From assembly GCA_019637975.1 (NCBI GenBank), contig JAHBUR010000004.1, positions 96,209 through 160,208 on the forward strand: 64,000 nt of DNA, read 5' to 3'. Of this stretch, positions 49,687-59,365 are shown in pieces. Numbering within the stretch: the first letter of the stretch is position 1; every line of letters starts with the position of its first letter. A program made the translations under genes and the position numbers. The notes under the pieces were generated by a model. That model made no database searches, had not been told where the DNA came from, and saw only the letters and a list, made by a program, of their open reading frames with translations. The stretch comes from Bacteroidota bacterium. Lineage in GTDB: Bacteria > Bacteroidota > Ignavibacteria > UBA10030 > UBA6906.

Positions 49687-50762
49687 AGCAGCCACCCGAG
49701 AATAGTGAGAATAATGATGTACCCGACTACAAATATTCCGATGTATGTAATGGTCCGGTTCTGCTCGCCGCGGGCGCTTTTTCTGTCCCAGAAAGGAACC
49801 AGCATCCAGAGCAAGCCCGCAATCCCGAATGTCACTATCCCAAGTACTTCTCCGTCAATGAACCAGACGTGCGCAGGGATCATCTTGAGTGTCTGGAACA
49901 TGAACAGGAAATACCATTCGGGCAGAATTCCCGCCGGAGCGGGAGCAAACGGGTCGGCCTTCTGCCCCAATTCCCACGGAAAGAACACCGCAAGAATCGC
50001 CAGAATATTCAACACAATGAGCCAAAGAAGAAGATCTCTGAGCAGGAAATTGGGAAAGAACGGCATCGTCGTTTGTGTTGCCGCGGCTCCACTCTCCGCT
50101 CCAATCGGCTCGCTCATGCCTTGTCGTTGAACAAGCAGCAGGTGAATCCCCAACAGCACGGTAAAAATTCCCGGAAAGACTGCAACATGAAAACCGAAGA
50201 ACCGTGAGAGTGTCGCTCCGGTTACATCTTCTCCTCCCCGAAGGAAGATCATAATCGGTTTGCCGATTACCGGTACTACGCCCGCGATATCGGTGCCGAC
50301 TTTGGTTGCGAAGAAGGCGAGTTCATTCCACGGAAGCAGGTAGCCGCTGAATCCGAAGCCGAGACCGAGAAACAGCATCAGCATCCCGGTAAGCCACGTG
50401 AGTTCACGCGGTTTCCGATATGCCCTCTCGAAGAAAACGCTGAACATATGAACCATCGCCGCAAGGATAAACAGGTTTGCAGCCCAGCTGTGAATCGAGC
50501 GAATCAGCCAACCAAACTGCACTTTCGACATGATGAACTGAATGCTCTCGAAAGCAAGTTCTTCCCCGCTTTTGTAGTACAGGAGGAGAAGAATTCCTGT
50601 CACAACCTGGATGAGAAAAAGAAACAGCGTGATACCGCCAAAATAATACCACACGGAATGCCGGTGCACGGGAACATATTTCTTTCCCATGAAATGGACG
50701 AGGTCTTCGAGCTGTACACGCTCATCAACCCATGCATAGAGTTTTGTCAGGAAGGTTTTCAT
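49683..50762 (-). CDS. Cytochrome b of a bc-type quinol oxidoreductase
   Basis: A 359-residue cytochrome b with about eight membrane helices, the b6 and subunit-IV parts fused. The bis-His haem-b helices are [23 protein letters not shown] and [43 protein letters not shown] and the PEWYFLF motif of the quinol site are present. It oxidises quinol (usually menaquinol) together with the Rieske protein encoded upstream, which it overlaps by 4 bases. The 11-haem gene overlapping its end replaces cytochrome c1. Confidence 0.93.
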   Translation of the reverse strand: MKTFLTKLYAWVDERVQLEDLVHFMGKKYVPVHRHSVWYYFGGITLFLFLIQVVTGILLLLYYKSGEELAFESIQFIMSKVQFGWLIRSIHSWAANLFILAAMVHMFSVFFERAYRKPRELTWLTGMLMLFLGLGFGFSGYLLPWNELAFFATKVGTDIAGVVPVIGKPIMIFLRGGEDVTGATLSRFFGFHVAVFPGIFTVLLGIHLLLVQRQGMSEPIGAESGAAATQTTMPFFPNFLLRDLLLWLIVLNILAILAVFFPWELGQKADPFAPAPAGILPEWYFLFMFQTLKMIPAHVWFIDGEVLGIVTFGIAGLLWMLVPFWDRKSARGEQNRTITYIGIFVVGYIIILTILGWLL

Positions 50763-51214
50763 GATTTCTTCGAGATGAGAACCTCCTCTCCTTGCAGCAC
50801 AACCCGGTATTCATCAAGAGGTCGAGGCGGCGGGCCGGCTATATTACGGCCGTTGAAATCATACTTGCCGTTGTGGCACGCACACCAGATAACGCCCATC
50901 TCCTTGTGGTACTGCACCGTACAATCGAGATGGGTGCATGTTGCATCGAACGCACGGAGTTCACCGGCGGCCGAGCGGACGAGAATAACAGGCTTATTGC
51001 CGAACCGGACGATCATGCCGCTGTCTTTTTCAATCGAGGACAGTGTGCCGACTTTAACGCTTGTTACTTCAACTTCGGCTTGCTTGGGTGGTTTGAGATA
51101 TGCAAAGAGCGGATAGAGAATCGAGGCAGCCCATGCGACGAGGCTGCCGCCGAGAATGAGTTTCAGAAAATCACGTTTCCCGGGTTGTACGTGATCGTCG
51201 GGATCGCTGGTCAT
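50759..51214 (-). CDS. Rieske [2Fe-2S] protein
   Basis: A 151-residue Rieske protein. A membrane anchor ([20 protein letters not shown]) follows a short N-terminus, then come the cluster-binding motifs CTHLDC and CACHNG with an [13 protein letters not shown] stretch after. It takes electrons from quinol at the cytochrome b site. It shares a 4-base overlap with cytochrome b downstream. The gap to the NapC-like gene (51215-51328) is short and holds no other gene. Confidence 0.94.
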   Translation of the reverse strand: MTSDPDDHVQPGKRDFLKLILGGSLVAWAASILYPLFAYLKPPKQAEVEVTSVKVGTLSSIEKDSGMIVRFGNKPVILVRSAAGELRAFDATCTHLDCTVQYHKEMGVIWCACHNGKYDFNGRNIAGPPPRPLDEYRVVLQGEEVLISKKS

Positions 51215-51328
51215 GAATGACCTCCAAAATGTCAGTTGGACTTACGGCAATCGCTTCGGTTGATGCTTTCCATTTCACAATGTTTGGATTGTTCTCTCTC
51301 CGGAATTCAGGATCGCATGAACAAGACC

Positions 51329-52825
51329 CTATTGCCCGGAATGGCAATCCCGGCACAACGTTTCCTTCCAGGTATCGCCTATGTCTTCGGGATGCTCGAA
51401 CTCAAGTCCCGCAATGTTCAGTGTTGTCGGAACGGGGGCGGTACCCTGATAGAGAATTGTGTGGCATGTGTTGCAATCGCTGGAGATTGTTTTTCCTCCG
51501 GGACTCACATGCTTGCCTCCGTGGCAACGGAAGCAGCCGATGTTCGTCATGTGATCGACATTGTTGGGATATGCTTTCCAACTCACTTTCATGCGGGGAA
51601 AGAAATTGCGACTGTACTGCAACTTCAATTCCTCGGAAGCAAGCCGGATCACTTCTTCTTTCTCGCTTGCTACAGAGGGATAGTTGTCGCGGTAATATTC
51701 GCGTAACAACAGCGGAATACTGTCCATCGCCGCAGCGGTTGATGAGTAGGGCTGTACGAGAGCATTAACAGACGTTGCGCGCACGTTCGGTAATTCCGTA
51801 CTGATACGCCCCAACGTCATGCTCTGGTCGACAATGCGGACGGGAGGCCTGTAGATGTGTGACGGCCGGTTGTGGCAATCGATGCAATCCATCTTGTTCT
51901 TCGGTAGCTTCGCCAGCTCTTCTTCAGAAATATTTTCCTCAGTGGAGAAGTACTCAGTTACCTCACCCGTGTTCTTGTTCATCATGCGCACCCACGGAAT
52001 TACCTGCCTCTGGCTGTCGGTTGCAGCGTACGTCACCTCGTTGGCAATATTCATATGCCAGTGAATACCGCTCGTGGGGCCCCGGTCGGTGCTGCCGCCG
52101 CCGGTTTTCATCAGCAAGGCGATCGTCCAGCGCGTGTTTTCCTCGTCCGATTTGAAGTATGTATTCACGTACTTCTTCTCGCCTGCAAAATGCGACGGCC
52201 AGTGACATTGTTCGCACGTCTCTTGAGCGGGTCGCAAATTCGCAATCGGTGTAGGAATCGGGCGGGGATAGTTATTTACTGCAACAGCGTACACCTGGTA
52301 CGCCCCCGACAATTTCGATCTTACATACCAACCGGCACCCGAACCGACATGGCAGTCGACACATTTTACGCGGGCATGAGGCGAGTTCTGGTACGCAACA
52401 AACTCGGGCTCCATTACAGAGTGGCACGCCTCTCCGCAGAATTCCGTTGACTCGGTCCACTCGAATGACCGGTAACTTCCGTATGCCGTAAACAGCAGAA
52501 AGAGAACCGTCCCGGCTGAGAACACTGTAATCGCCGAGCGCTGTCGCGGGTTGTTCAGATCGACCAGGAATGACATACGACTCGCCGGAAGGCCCTTGGC
52601 GCGTCGGCGTTTTTCCCGCCATATTCCCAAGGGGATAAGAACGAGCCCGAGAACAAGCGGAATCGGCAGCATCACATACGAAATAATGCCGATGTATGCC
52701 GGGGCATGCTCCTGAAACACTTCAATGAACGTGAGAAAGAGGATGGTTGCAAAGCTGGCAACCGCAAGCGCCGTCCCGGTTATGGTTATCGGGTTATAAA
52801 AACTATCGGGCAGTTTTCGTTTCAT
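51329..52825 (-). CDS. NapC/ImcH-like heptahaem membrane cytochrome c
   Basis: A 498-residue inner-membrane cytochrome. Three N-terminal helices (around ITGTALAVASFATILFLTF, YVMLPIPLVLGLVLIPLGI, TVFSAGTVLFLLFTAYGSY) precede a NapC-like domain. Seven haem motifs follow: one CxxxCH (CGEACHSVMEPE, the NapC-type first site), then CVDCH, CEQCH, CIDCH, CFRCH, CNTCH and CRDCH. The combination of three helices and seven haems resembles Geobacter ImcH, which passes quinol electrons to the periplasm for extracellular acceptors. The start at 52825 is set by the first helix; the ribosome site is weak. Confidence 0.85.
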   Translation of the reverse strand: MKRKLPDSFYNPITITGTALAVASFATILFLTFIEVFQEHAPAYIGIISYVMLPIPLVLGLVLIPLGIWREKRRRAKGLPASRMSFLVDLNNPRQRSAITVFSAGTVLFLLFTAYGSYRSFEWTESTEFCGEACHSVMEPEFVAYQNSPHARVKCVDCHVGSGAGWYVRSKLSGAYQVYAVAVNNYPRPIPTPIANLRPAQETCEQCHWPSHFAGEKKYVNTYFKSDEENTRWTIALLMKTGGGSTDRGPTSGIHWHMNIANEVTYAATDSQRQVIPWVRMMNKNTGEVTEYFSTEENISEEELAKLPKNKMDCIDCHNRPSHIYRPPVRIVDQSMTLGRISTELPNVRATSVNALVQPYSSTAAAMDSIPLLLREYYRDNYPSVASEKEEVIRLASEELKLQYSRNFFPRMKVSWKAYPNNVDHMTNIGCFRCHGGKHVSPGGKTISSDCNTCHTILYQGTAPVPTTLNIAGLEFEHPEDIGDTWKETLCRDCHSGQ

Positions 52826-52938
52826 GTGGATTGTTGGATTGGGAAGTGTCGGGAAAATATTCCCATTGCATATAGCGCGAAGAGTCTGAATAAATGGGTT
52901 TTTCCAGACCCTTCGCACGATCGGAGATTATGATAATT

Positions 52939-53472
52939 CTATTTCTTGGTTGCGTGGGCGATCTTGGCCCATTCTGTATCGAACTTGAAGCCCTTGAACG
53001 TCGGGCTTTCGGAGTTGTGGCATGTGATACAGGCTTTTTCGTTCTTCTCGGCCACAATCAAGCCGGCTTCCTTCGATTTTGCCAGGTCGCCTTTGCTGTG
53101 AAGCATCTTGTACGCCGATGCCGCGCCGTGGCACGATTCGCATGTCACGCCTTCTTCCTTTTTGAAGCTGGCTTCAACGTTCTTCGCCATACCGCCGCCG
53201 GTCACGTGGCATTTCAAGCATTCGGGTGCCTCGTGCGGGGCTGCTTTCAGGCCTTTGTCTTTGGCGATCTTCTTCGACTCTTCGCTCAGAAGCGTTTTGT
53301 ATGCGTTTGCGTGGGCGCTTTTCTCCCATACGGTGTATGCTGTTCCGCCTTTGCCGCCTTTATGGCACGCGGCGCACATTTTTGCACCGCTGAATTTATT
53401 TTGTGCAAGGCTTGTCCCCATAACCAGAACAAGCATTGCCATACACAGAAATACGAACCGGGTTGTTCTCAT
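52939..53472 (-). CDS. Tetrahaem periplasmic cytochrome c (c554-like)
   Basis: A 177-residue exported protein: signal peptide (FVFLCMAMLVLVMGTSLAQ), then four CxxCH (CAACH, CLKCH, CESCH, CITCH) with distal histidines in SAHANAYKTL and APHEAPECLK. Its layout fits cytochrome c554-like tetrahaem electron carriers. AGGAGG lies 9 bases before the ATG at 53472; the longer frame overlaps the cytochrome b gene. As a small soluble carrier between membrane complexes it would shuttle electrons within the periplasm. Confidence 0.85.
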   Translation of the reverse strand: MRTTRFVFLCMAMLVLVMGTSLAQNKFSGAKMCAACHKGGKGGTAYTVWEKSAHANAYKTLLSEESKKIAKDKGLKAAPHEAPECLKCHVTGGGMAKNVEASFKKEEGVTCESCHGAASAYKMLHSKGDLAKSKEAGLIVAEKNEKACITCHNSESPTFKGFKFDTEWAKIAHATKK

Positions 53473-53591
53473 CGATATTGTCCTCCTTTTGGCTTGTGTT
53501 GTTGAAATGGAGTCAACCATCTCCACGTTAAGGTATAACATTAGACTGCAAAATTCAATTCCTTTGTGCTGTCGGCACACCGGGAAGAACA

Positions 53592-54485
53592 TCACTGGTA
53601 TGCGAACAGCATTGCATAAATAATCCACACAACAATGCTGAATCCGATCGTGAGTGCAGTCCAACCGAATACGCGTATAGCTCTGATGACAATCGGCGGA
53701 TACGGTTCGACCAGATGTTTCTCCAACTCGCCGCTTTCTACAAGAGCTTCGTATTCCAGCGGCTTATCGCGCTTGAATTCTTCAAAATCCATCCGGCCGC
53801 TGAACACACAAATATCCATCGGGAATTTTTCCGGACGCAGGTGCGTGTTGAAGAAATGCACGGTGAAGATGAAACCGACCGCGAGCAAGGCTTCATCGCT
53901 GTGAATTATAGTGGCGACATTCAATACCTGCCCGGGCATGAATCGTGTAAAAAACTCTGAAAACCATAACATAAACCCGGTTGAGCCGATTACAAAGATT
54001 CCCCAAAACACGGCGAAGTAGTCGAACTTCTCCCAATATGTCCATCGCCCGTACTTCGGGCGCGGCCCTTTGCCAAGAAACCATTTAATGTTGCCGACGA
54101 AATCCTGCCAATCTTTTTTATTAAAGAGCATGGAATCCGGGCCAAAGAGAAGAGCTTTCCAGGATCCAAATTCTTTTCGTCTTCTCTGAACAAGATTCGT
54201 GATGTGGGCTACAAAAATCCCTACCATCAACACCGCGGCGAACCGGTGAATGTACCCCGCAGACTCAAAGCCGCCAAAGAATTTCCCCAAAATCACAGCC
54301 CAGCCCGTGTACGAGAATTTCAGAGTCATGCCGGTGAGTGCGAGACTCATGAAGCTGACAATCATGATAATATGCAGAGTTCTGTTGAGACGCGAGAAGC
54401 GGAGAAACTGCTTCTCTCCTGCAACAACTTCAACAATTGCTGGCTTCGGCGCTACACCCTCTGCTGCATGTGAAGCATTTTCCAT
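53592..54485 (-). CDS. Membrane cytochrome b, CbcL-type domain
   Basis: A 297-residue cytochrome b of the formate-dehydrogenase-gamma/b561-like type with four to five helices. Haem His candidates are in RTLHIIMIVSFMSLALTG, YIHRFAAVLMVGIFVAHIT, NVATIIHSDEALLAVGFIFT and VHFFNTHLRPEKFP. It is paralogous to the C-terminal half of the 13-haem fusion (56520-58709), sharing PK(F/Y)GR(F/W)(S/T)Y and the LWF... strip. It follows the 19-haem gene, so together these may form a split two-gene version of the same fused unit. Confidence 0.88.
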   Translation of the reverse strand: MENASHAAEGVAPKPAIVEVVAGEKQFLRFSRLNRTLHIIMIVSFMSLALTGMTLKFSYTGWAVILGKFFGGFESAGYIHRFAAVLMVGIFVAHITNLVQRRRKEFGSWKALLFGPDSMLFNKKDWQDFVGNIKWFLGKGPRPKYGRWTYWEKFDYFAVFWGIFVIGSTGFMLWFSEFFTRFMPGQVLNVATIIHSDEALLAVGFIFTVHFFNTHLRPEKFPMDICVFSGRMDFEEFKRDKPLEYEALVESGELEKHLVEPYPPIVIRAIRVFGWTALTIGFSIVVWIIYAMLFAYQ

Positions 54486-54509
54486 GGATGAACCGAGGAT
54501 CGTGATTCC

Positions 54510-56516
54510 TTATGATGTTCTACCTTCATCATCGTCTGACTTTTGCTCCTGCGCCGGCAACAGGGGCAGCTTCCCTGCTTTTTCTCTGTTCAATTCGCGA
54601 CGCATTTGCACAGCACGGGGAAGCCAGAGAAGCGTGTGAAGACCCCCGAATATGAACGTGCCTACAAGCAACGAAGTCATCCCCCAGAATGTCCAAAAGA
54701 GAATCGGATACTTTTCGGGGTCGTGGTGTGTCGCATGTGTGAGGTAGCCGGCGAATCTGCGTGTGGCCCCTTCGTGGCATTTCTGACATGTGGCGACGAC
54801 GTTCTCCCGGCTCAAGTGTGATTCAGGATCGGATATTGGAAGAATGTCGTGGGCGCCGTGACAATCATAGCACTTTGCGGTTTTTGTGTAGCCGAGTTGC
54901 GATACTTTGCCATGATATGTGTCGAAATACGTCTTTGCAATATCTTCATGACAGCGGCCGCATTTCGACATGATTTCCAGTTTGAACCCCTGGGCATCAG
55001 CACGTTGGATTGTGTGCGCGCTGTGACAATCGCTGCAAATTGGCAACTGTTTGTCTGTTTGACCGATCTTTTTGAAGTGAATACTCTTTTCGAACTGATC
55101 CTCGATACCGTGGTGGCAGCGACCGCAGGTGGCGGGAACATTCTTCGGATTGACACTTGATGCTGTATCGCTTTTCGGCAAAATGCCGTGGGCAGTATGG
55201 CAGTTTGTGCATGTTGCTGTAACCGTGAGCCCGCTCTTCATCAAGCCTTTACCATGGATACTTTCGGTGTAGTGTGCAATAATATCGTGTTGTTCGCCGG
55301 TGTAGCGAACGGCGGCCTTCTCTCCCTCGCGATGACAGCGTTCACACAAACCGGGAATGTTCGTTGCAAAGATCGGCGAGTTCGGATCAACTTTCCCTTT
55401 AACGGCATGCGTTCCGTGACACTCTTTGCAAGTCGGCCCGTTGGGATCATCCTTCGCAACAAGCCGGCCGTGCATACTGTTCGTAAACTGCTGGCCGACT
55501 TCTTCATGACACGAGGCGCAATCAACTTCTTTCGTAATCGTCTCGCATGGCCGGACGTGTGACGCGTTCACCCCCGAGTGACATTGGCTGCACGCAATTT
55601 TCGAGTGGCGGGAGTGATGCAGATCTTCTTCGCGAGCAAAGAGCGAACGCCCATCTTCGCTTGACTTCAGATCCCGGTTACTGTGGCAACGGAGACAATC
55701 GGCATTCGACATGCCGAGGGAGTAGAAGACCTTTCTGATTTTATGGGGCTGATGGCAATCAACACACGCCGGCAGAATATGTGCCTGTTTCTCCCATAAC
55801 TCACCGCTAATCACCTTGCGGTGCACGGTTTCAATTTGTGCGTGACACTTCGTGCAGGTCGCCGCAATATTTCTGCGCGCAATAGATGAAGCAGGATCGG
55901 TATGCGGCAGAATGGAATGGGCGGTGTGGCAGGTGGCACAATGTGGTGCAACAATGAGGCCTTTCCGCAGCAACCCTTCGCCGTGAATACTCTCGGAGAA
56001 ATTCTCAAGAATATGATCCTGGTGAATTGTACGTTGTTTGGTCACCGGCGTTCCCTCTTGATGGCATTTGCCGCAGAGGTACGGTACTTGCAGGGCCGCT
56101 ACCGGCGAAAGCGGATCCTTCCCCGATACGACATCATGATATCCGTGACAATCCTTGCATTGCGGTGCGAGAGGGTCACCGCGAAGTATTGCTTTGCCGT
56201 GCAAGGATTTGGCGTGCTGCTCCTGTTGCGTATCGTGGCATGTGCCGCACGTAACGATCGCAAGTTCATCCTCGTGCGGAAGTTCTTTCCCTTCAAGATC
56301 CGCGTGACACGAAATGCAGCCGAGTGATCCGTGAACCGAGTTTGCAAACTTCTTTTCGTTAACAAAAACGGAGATCGTCTTCCCTTTCCGTTTTCCAACC
56401 TGTGTTCTTTCCCCGTGACACAAGAAGCAATCACTATTCTCCTGCGCCAACAGCGATGACATACCCGCTGCCAAGCTTACAGCAACGACAAGAAGATGTT
56501 TTGAAAGCTTCTTCAT
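54510..56516 (-). CDS. Nineteen-haem membrane-anchored cytochrome c
   Basis: A 668-residue cytochrome with a signal peptide and nineteen CxxCH motifs spread over residues 30-600, roughly one every 30 residues. The pattern repeats as CxxCH-TAHxILPxxD...CxxCH, which suggests duplication of a two-haem unit. One C-terminal membrane helix (ILFWTFWGMTSLLVGTFIFG) and a basic/acidic tail of about 45 residues end the protein. It is encoded directly before the stand-alone cytochrome b (53592-54485) and after the 13-haem fusion. It probably accepts electrons from quinol via that cytochrome b. Confidence 0.87.
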   Translation of the reverse strand: MKKLSKHLLVVAVSLAAGMSSLLAQENSDCFLCHGERTQVGKRKGKTISVFVNEKKFANSVHGSLGCISCHADLEGKELPHEDELAIVTCGTCHDTQQEQHAKSLHGKAILRGDPLAPQCKDCHGYHDVVSGKDPLSPVAALQVPYLCGKCHQEGTPVTKQRTIHQDHILENFSESIHGEGLLRKGLIVAPHCATCHTAHSILPHTDPASSIARRNIAATCTKCHAQIETVHRKVISGELWEKQAHILPACVDCHQPHKIRKVFYSLGMSNADCLRCHSNRDLKSSEDGRSLFAREEDLHHSRHSKIACSQCHSGVNASHVRPCETITKEVDCASCHEEVGQQFTNSMHGRLVAKDDPNGPTCKECHGTHAVKGKVDPNSPIFATNIPGLCERCHREGEKAAVRYTGEQHDIIAHYTESIHGKGLMKSGLTVTATCTNCHTAHGILPKSDTASSVNPKNVPATCGRCHHGIEDQFEKSIHFKKIGQTDKQLPICSDCHSAHTIQRADAQGFKLEIMSKCGRCHEDIAKTYFDTYHGKVSQLGYTKTAKCYDCHGAHDILPISDPESHLSRENVVATCQKCHEGATRRFAGYLTHATHHDPEKYPILFWTFWGMTSLLVGTFIFGGLHTLLWLPRAVQMRRELNREKAGKLPLLPAQEQKSDDDEGRTS

Positions 56517-56519
56517 GGT

Positions 56520-58709
56520 TCAGGCAGTTGTCTGCTGTTGCTCCTTTTCCTGTTTGGCTCGCTCGGCCAGTTCCGCCGCTTCACGTTTCTTGATTTCTGC
56601 CAGTTCCAGCGGGTGTTCTTCGGCCATCTCTTCTTCCGTCAAAGTACCTTTCCAGAATGCGAGGTTGAGCGGATACGAATCAGGGTTGAAGATGACGAAG
56701 TAGAAATGCCAAACGATAATGGCGAGCGTCGCAAGCCATGCCTCGTAGAAGTGGATTGTGCGTGCAATATCCCAACCCATTTTCGTGAACAGGCCCATGA
56801 ACGTATTGTCAAACCACAGTATCACGCCGGTGACTGCCATAACAACTGTTCCCCAGATCAGCGCCCAATACTCAGCTTTTTCAATGTAGCTGAAACGGCC
56901 GAATTTGGGCTTTTCTTCGGAAAACCGCAGGTAGTATTTCATCATTGCCACCACGTCCAAAATGTCTTGGCGAACCGGCAACAAATCCTGCAGGAGACGT
57001 TTCCCTCGCGGCACGGCGAGAACATAATACACGTGATAGAGACTCACCAGCACAAGCACAACGCCGGCAATGCGGTGCAGCAAACTGCGCAGTTCAAACA
57101 TCCAGGGACTGATGTCACGAACGGGGACTACCCACCACGCATCGGGGTAGCGCAATGCAAAGCCCGTCACAACAAGTATCATGAAGCTGATTGCCAGGGT
57201 AGCATGTTGAATGCGCTCGTTCAGCGACATGCGGAGATACAGCTTGTTGGAATGATGCTCGCGCTCGAGAAGGCCGCGCCGATACATAAGCTGGCGTTTT
57301 GACTTCTTGACAAAATCCAACGCATTGTGAACGAACATCCCACCAATAGTCAAAATGATGAGAGCAATGTAGCCCGTCGCAATGTAGTACAGGATCGCAT
57401 CTTCACCCGAGGTCGCAATAACGTGCACTCTTCCCCTGGTGAAGTTCTCGTTGGCGCCCGGATGGCACGAGCCGCAGGTGTTCACAAGGTTCGAGGGATG
57501 GATGAGGGATGTCGAATCCGTTGATGGTTTGATGTCGTGCACACCGTGGCAGCTCGCACAATTTGCCACCTCGACAGAGCCTCCTCTGCTTGCGAGTCCA
57601 TGATAACTATCTGTAAAACTCTTGAAGCGGTTGGCCGCCAACCCGTACTTCTCTGTCAACTTCAGGGAGGCGTGACACGGTGTACACACTTGTGAAGAAA
57701 CGTTGCGCGGTGCGACGGGGGAGCGGGAATCCTTGGGAGAGAGAATATTATGTTCGCCATGACAATCCGTACAGGTTGCGGAGGCGGTGATGCCCCGCAT
57801 CAACGCTTTGGCGTGAATACTCTCATCGAATTGTGCTTGAATGTCGCCGTGACACTGCCCGCATGTCTCGGCAATATGTTTTTTCGACACTTTGGAATCC
57901 GGATCTGAGCCTTTCTTCATTTCATGGCTGCCATGACAATCGCTGCAGGTTGCGGCTCCTTCATTGCCATGCTGTACAGCCTGTCCGTGAACGCTGTTCT
58001 CGTAGCTTGCAATGAAACCCGCTGAAGGGCCGACCCGCTTTCTCACTTCTTCATCATCCAAATGGCAGCTCAGGCACATCCTTGCTTCCTGTTTGCGGCT
58101 TGTCTTGGCATCCTCGGACGTGGGTGCGACGACTTCATGTTCGCCGTGGCAATCAATACACGTCGGGGCACCTTTGATGGCAGCAGCGAGGGCCTTCCCG
58201 TGATCGGACGCTATGTACTTTGTTGCAACGGACGTGTGACATGTCGCGCAGATTTGTTCTGTAAATGCCTTCTTCTCCGACAAGGGCATCTCGGACAACT
58301 TCCGGATCGAATGCGTAGTGTGGCAATCTGTACATGAGGCGGCGGGCTTCCCCTTTTTCAGCGCGCCGTGAACGCTTTGCTGGTAGTTCGTGAACTTCTC
58401 ATCGGCGTGGCACGATCCGCAATCAACCGGTTTGATGCGTTTGGCGTGCGGCAACTGGTCGGCCTTGAATCCTTCGTGGCAGGAGACGCATCCCAGGTCT
58501 GCGTGGGCCGATTGGTCAAAATGTGCTCCATCGACAAACAGCGAAACGGACTTTCCCTTCCGTTCCATCGTCAACGACTTCTCCGAATGGCAAACAAGGC
58601 AATCTTCTTTGTCCTGAGCCTTGAGGTAGAGTGGATTCCATACGGCTGCTGCCGCAAACAGCAACCCGGCAGTTCTTACACTTCGAAACCAAAGATGTCG
58701 TAAACTCAT
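56520..58709 (-). CDS. Thirteen-haem cytochrome c fused to cytochrome b (CbcL-like)
   Basis: A 729-residue fusion. After a signal peptide come thirteen CxxCH motifs (residues about 35-415), then a helix (YYIATGYIALIILTIGGMFV) and a b-type domain with four helices. The domain's His candidates are in RIQHATLAISFMILVVTGFA, LLHRIAGVVLVLVSLYHVYY and TIHFYEAWLATLAIIVWHFY. The tail is charged (EEEMAEEHPLELAEIKKREA). Geobacter CbcL has the same order with nine haems; it moves quinol electrons to the periplasm at low potential. The gene heads the nine-gene run and has a sigma-54-like promoter (58762-58778). Confidence 0.88.
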   Translation of the reverse strand: MSLRHLWFRSVRTAGLLFAAAAVWNPLYLKAQDKEDCLVCHSEKSLTMERKGKSVSLFVDGAHFDQSAHADLGCVSCHEGFKADQLPHAKRIKPVDCGSCHADEKFTNYQQSVHGALKKGKPAASCTDCHTTHSIRKLSEMPLSEKKAFTEQICATCHTSVATKYIASDHGKALAAAIKGAPTCIDCHGEHEVVAPTSEDAKTSRKQEARMCLSCHLDDEEVRKRVGPSAGFIASYENSVHGQAVQHGNEGAATCSDCHGSHEMKKGSDPDSKVSKKHIAETCGQCHGDIQAQFDESIHAKALMRGITASATCTDCHGEHNILSPKDSRSPVAPRNVSSQVCTPCHASLKLTEKYGLAANRFKSFTDSYHGLASRGGSVEVANCASCHGVHDIKPSTDSTSLIHPSNLVNTCGSCHPGANENFTRGRVHVIATSGEDAILYYIATGYIALIILTIGGMFVHNALDFVKKSKRQLMYRRGLLEREHHSNKLYLRMSLNERIQHATLAISFMILVVTGFALRYPDAWWVVPVRDISPWMFELRSLLHRIAGVVLVLVSLYHVYYVLAVPRGKRLLQDLLPVRQDILDVVAMMKYYLRFSEEKPKFGRFSYIEKAEYWALIWGTVVMAVTGVILWFDNTFMGLFTKMGWDIARTIHFYEAWLATLAIIVWHFYFVIFNPDSYPLNLAFWKGTLTEEEMAEEHPLELAEIKKREAAELAERAKQEKEQQQTTA

Positions 58710-58761
58710 TTAAATACCGGTGTTATCGTTTAGGCTGTGTCATGTAAATTGCCAATGGTTA

Positions 58762-58778
58762 GGTCAATTCACATGCCA
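58762..58778 (-). promoter_or_regulatory. Sigma-54-like promoter of the nine-gene cytochrome run
   Basis: On the minus strand: TGGCATGTGAATTGACC. The -24 part differs from TGGCAC by one base and the -12 part is TTGA. It lies about 50 bases before the start of the 13-haem fusion gene. Confidence 0.5.
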
Positions 58779-58915
58779 ATCATTTGAGCGGAAATAAGGT
58801 AGATTTTGTTGAAAAACACAACACTTTTCAACTCCTCACCGACGTTCTGTTCCAAAAAGTGGGACTATTTTGCATTTGCGGGAAAATCTCGGATGCGGGT
58901 CCTGTGGACGAAGCT

Positions 58916-59284
58916 TCAGACAGGCAAGAGTTCATTGATGCGCTTCGACATTGCTGAAAGATCGAAGGGCTTGTAGAACACGGAATCCACTTCGTTTCGG
59001 GCAATCGCATCAAGGCCCGAATCTTTGGGGCTGTACACGTACACCATGATGATGGGGAGGTCCGTGTTGAGTTCCTTTACATGATGCAAGAGCCGGATGA
59101 GTTTCTCCGTAGGCGACGCATCAACAATCAGCAGGCTTGCAGCATAATGCGTCACCAATTCTTCCAACATCGAAGAACTCGTGGTCGTAATAACATTATA
59201 TCTGTCTTGAAACAGCATGGAAAGACTGAAACAGAAATTCAGATCGGGACTGTAAATGAGTATAGTCTTCTTCTTCTCATCCAT
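58916..59284 (-). CDS. Degenerate receiver-domain protein
   Basis: A 122-residue protein with the fold of a response-regulator receiver. TILIYSPDLNFCFSLSMLFQ stands where the acidic pair usually is (here Ser-Pro-Asp). An Asp remains at the phosphorylation position (LLIVDASP) and the conserved Lys in FYKPF, but the switch Thr/Ser is replaced (IIMVYVY). It may act without phosphorylation, as such pseudo-receivers do. There is no output domain. It is transcribed after the stress protein gene and next to the NtrC/NtrB-type pair, suggesting a role in tuning that system. Confidence 0.75.
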   Translation of the reverse strand: MDEKKKTILIYSPDLNFCFSLSMLFQDRYNVITTTSSSMLEELVTHYAASLLIVDASPTEKLIRLLHHVKELNTDLPIIMVYVYSPKDSGLDAIARNEVDSVFYKPFDLSAMSKRINELLPV

Positions 59285-59365
59285 GGTCGTTACGCCGCCC
59301 GGTTCGTTCTTTGACTGGTTCTTGTCGTATTCAAGTGTCACTGAAAGCCATCCTCTTCTTGCCGG

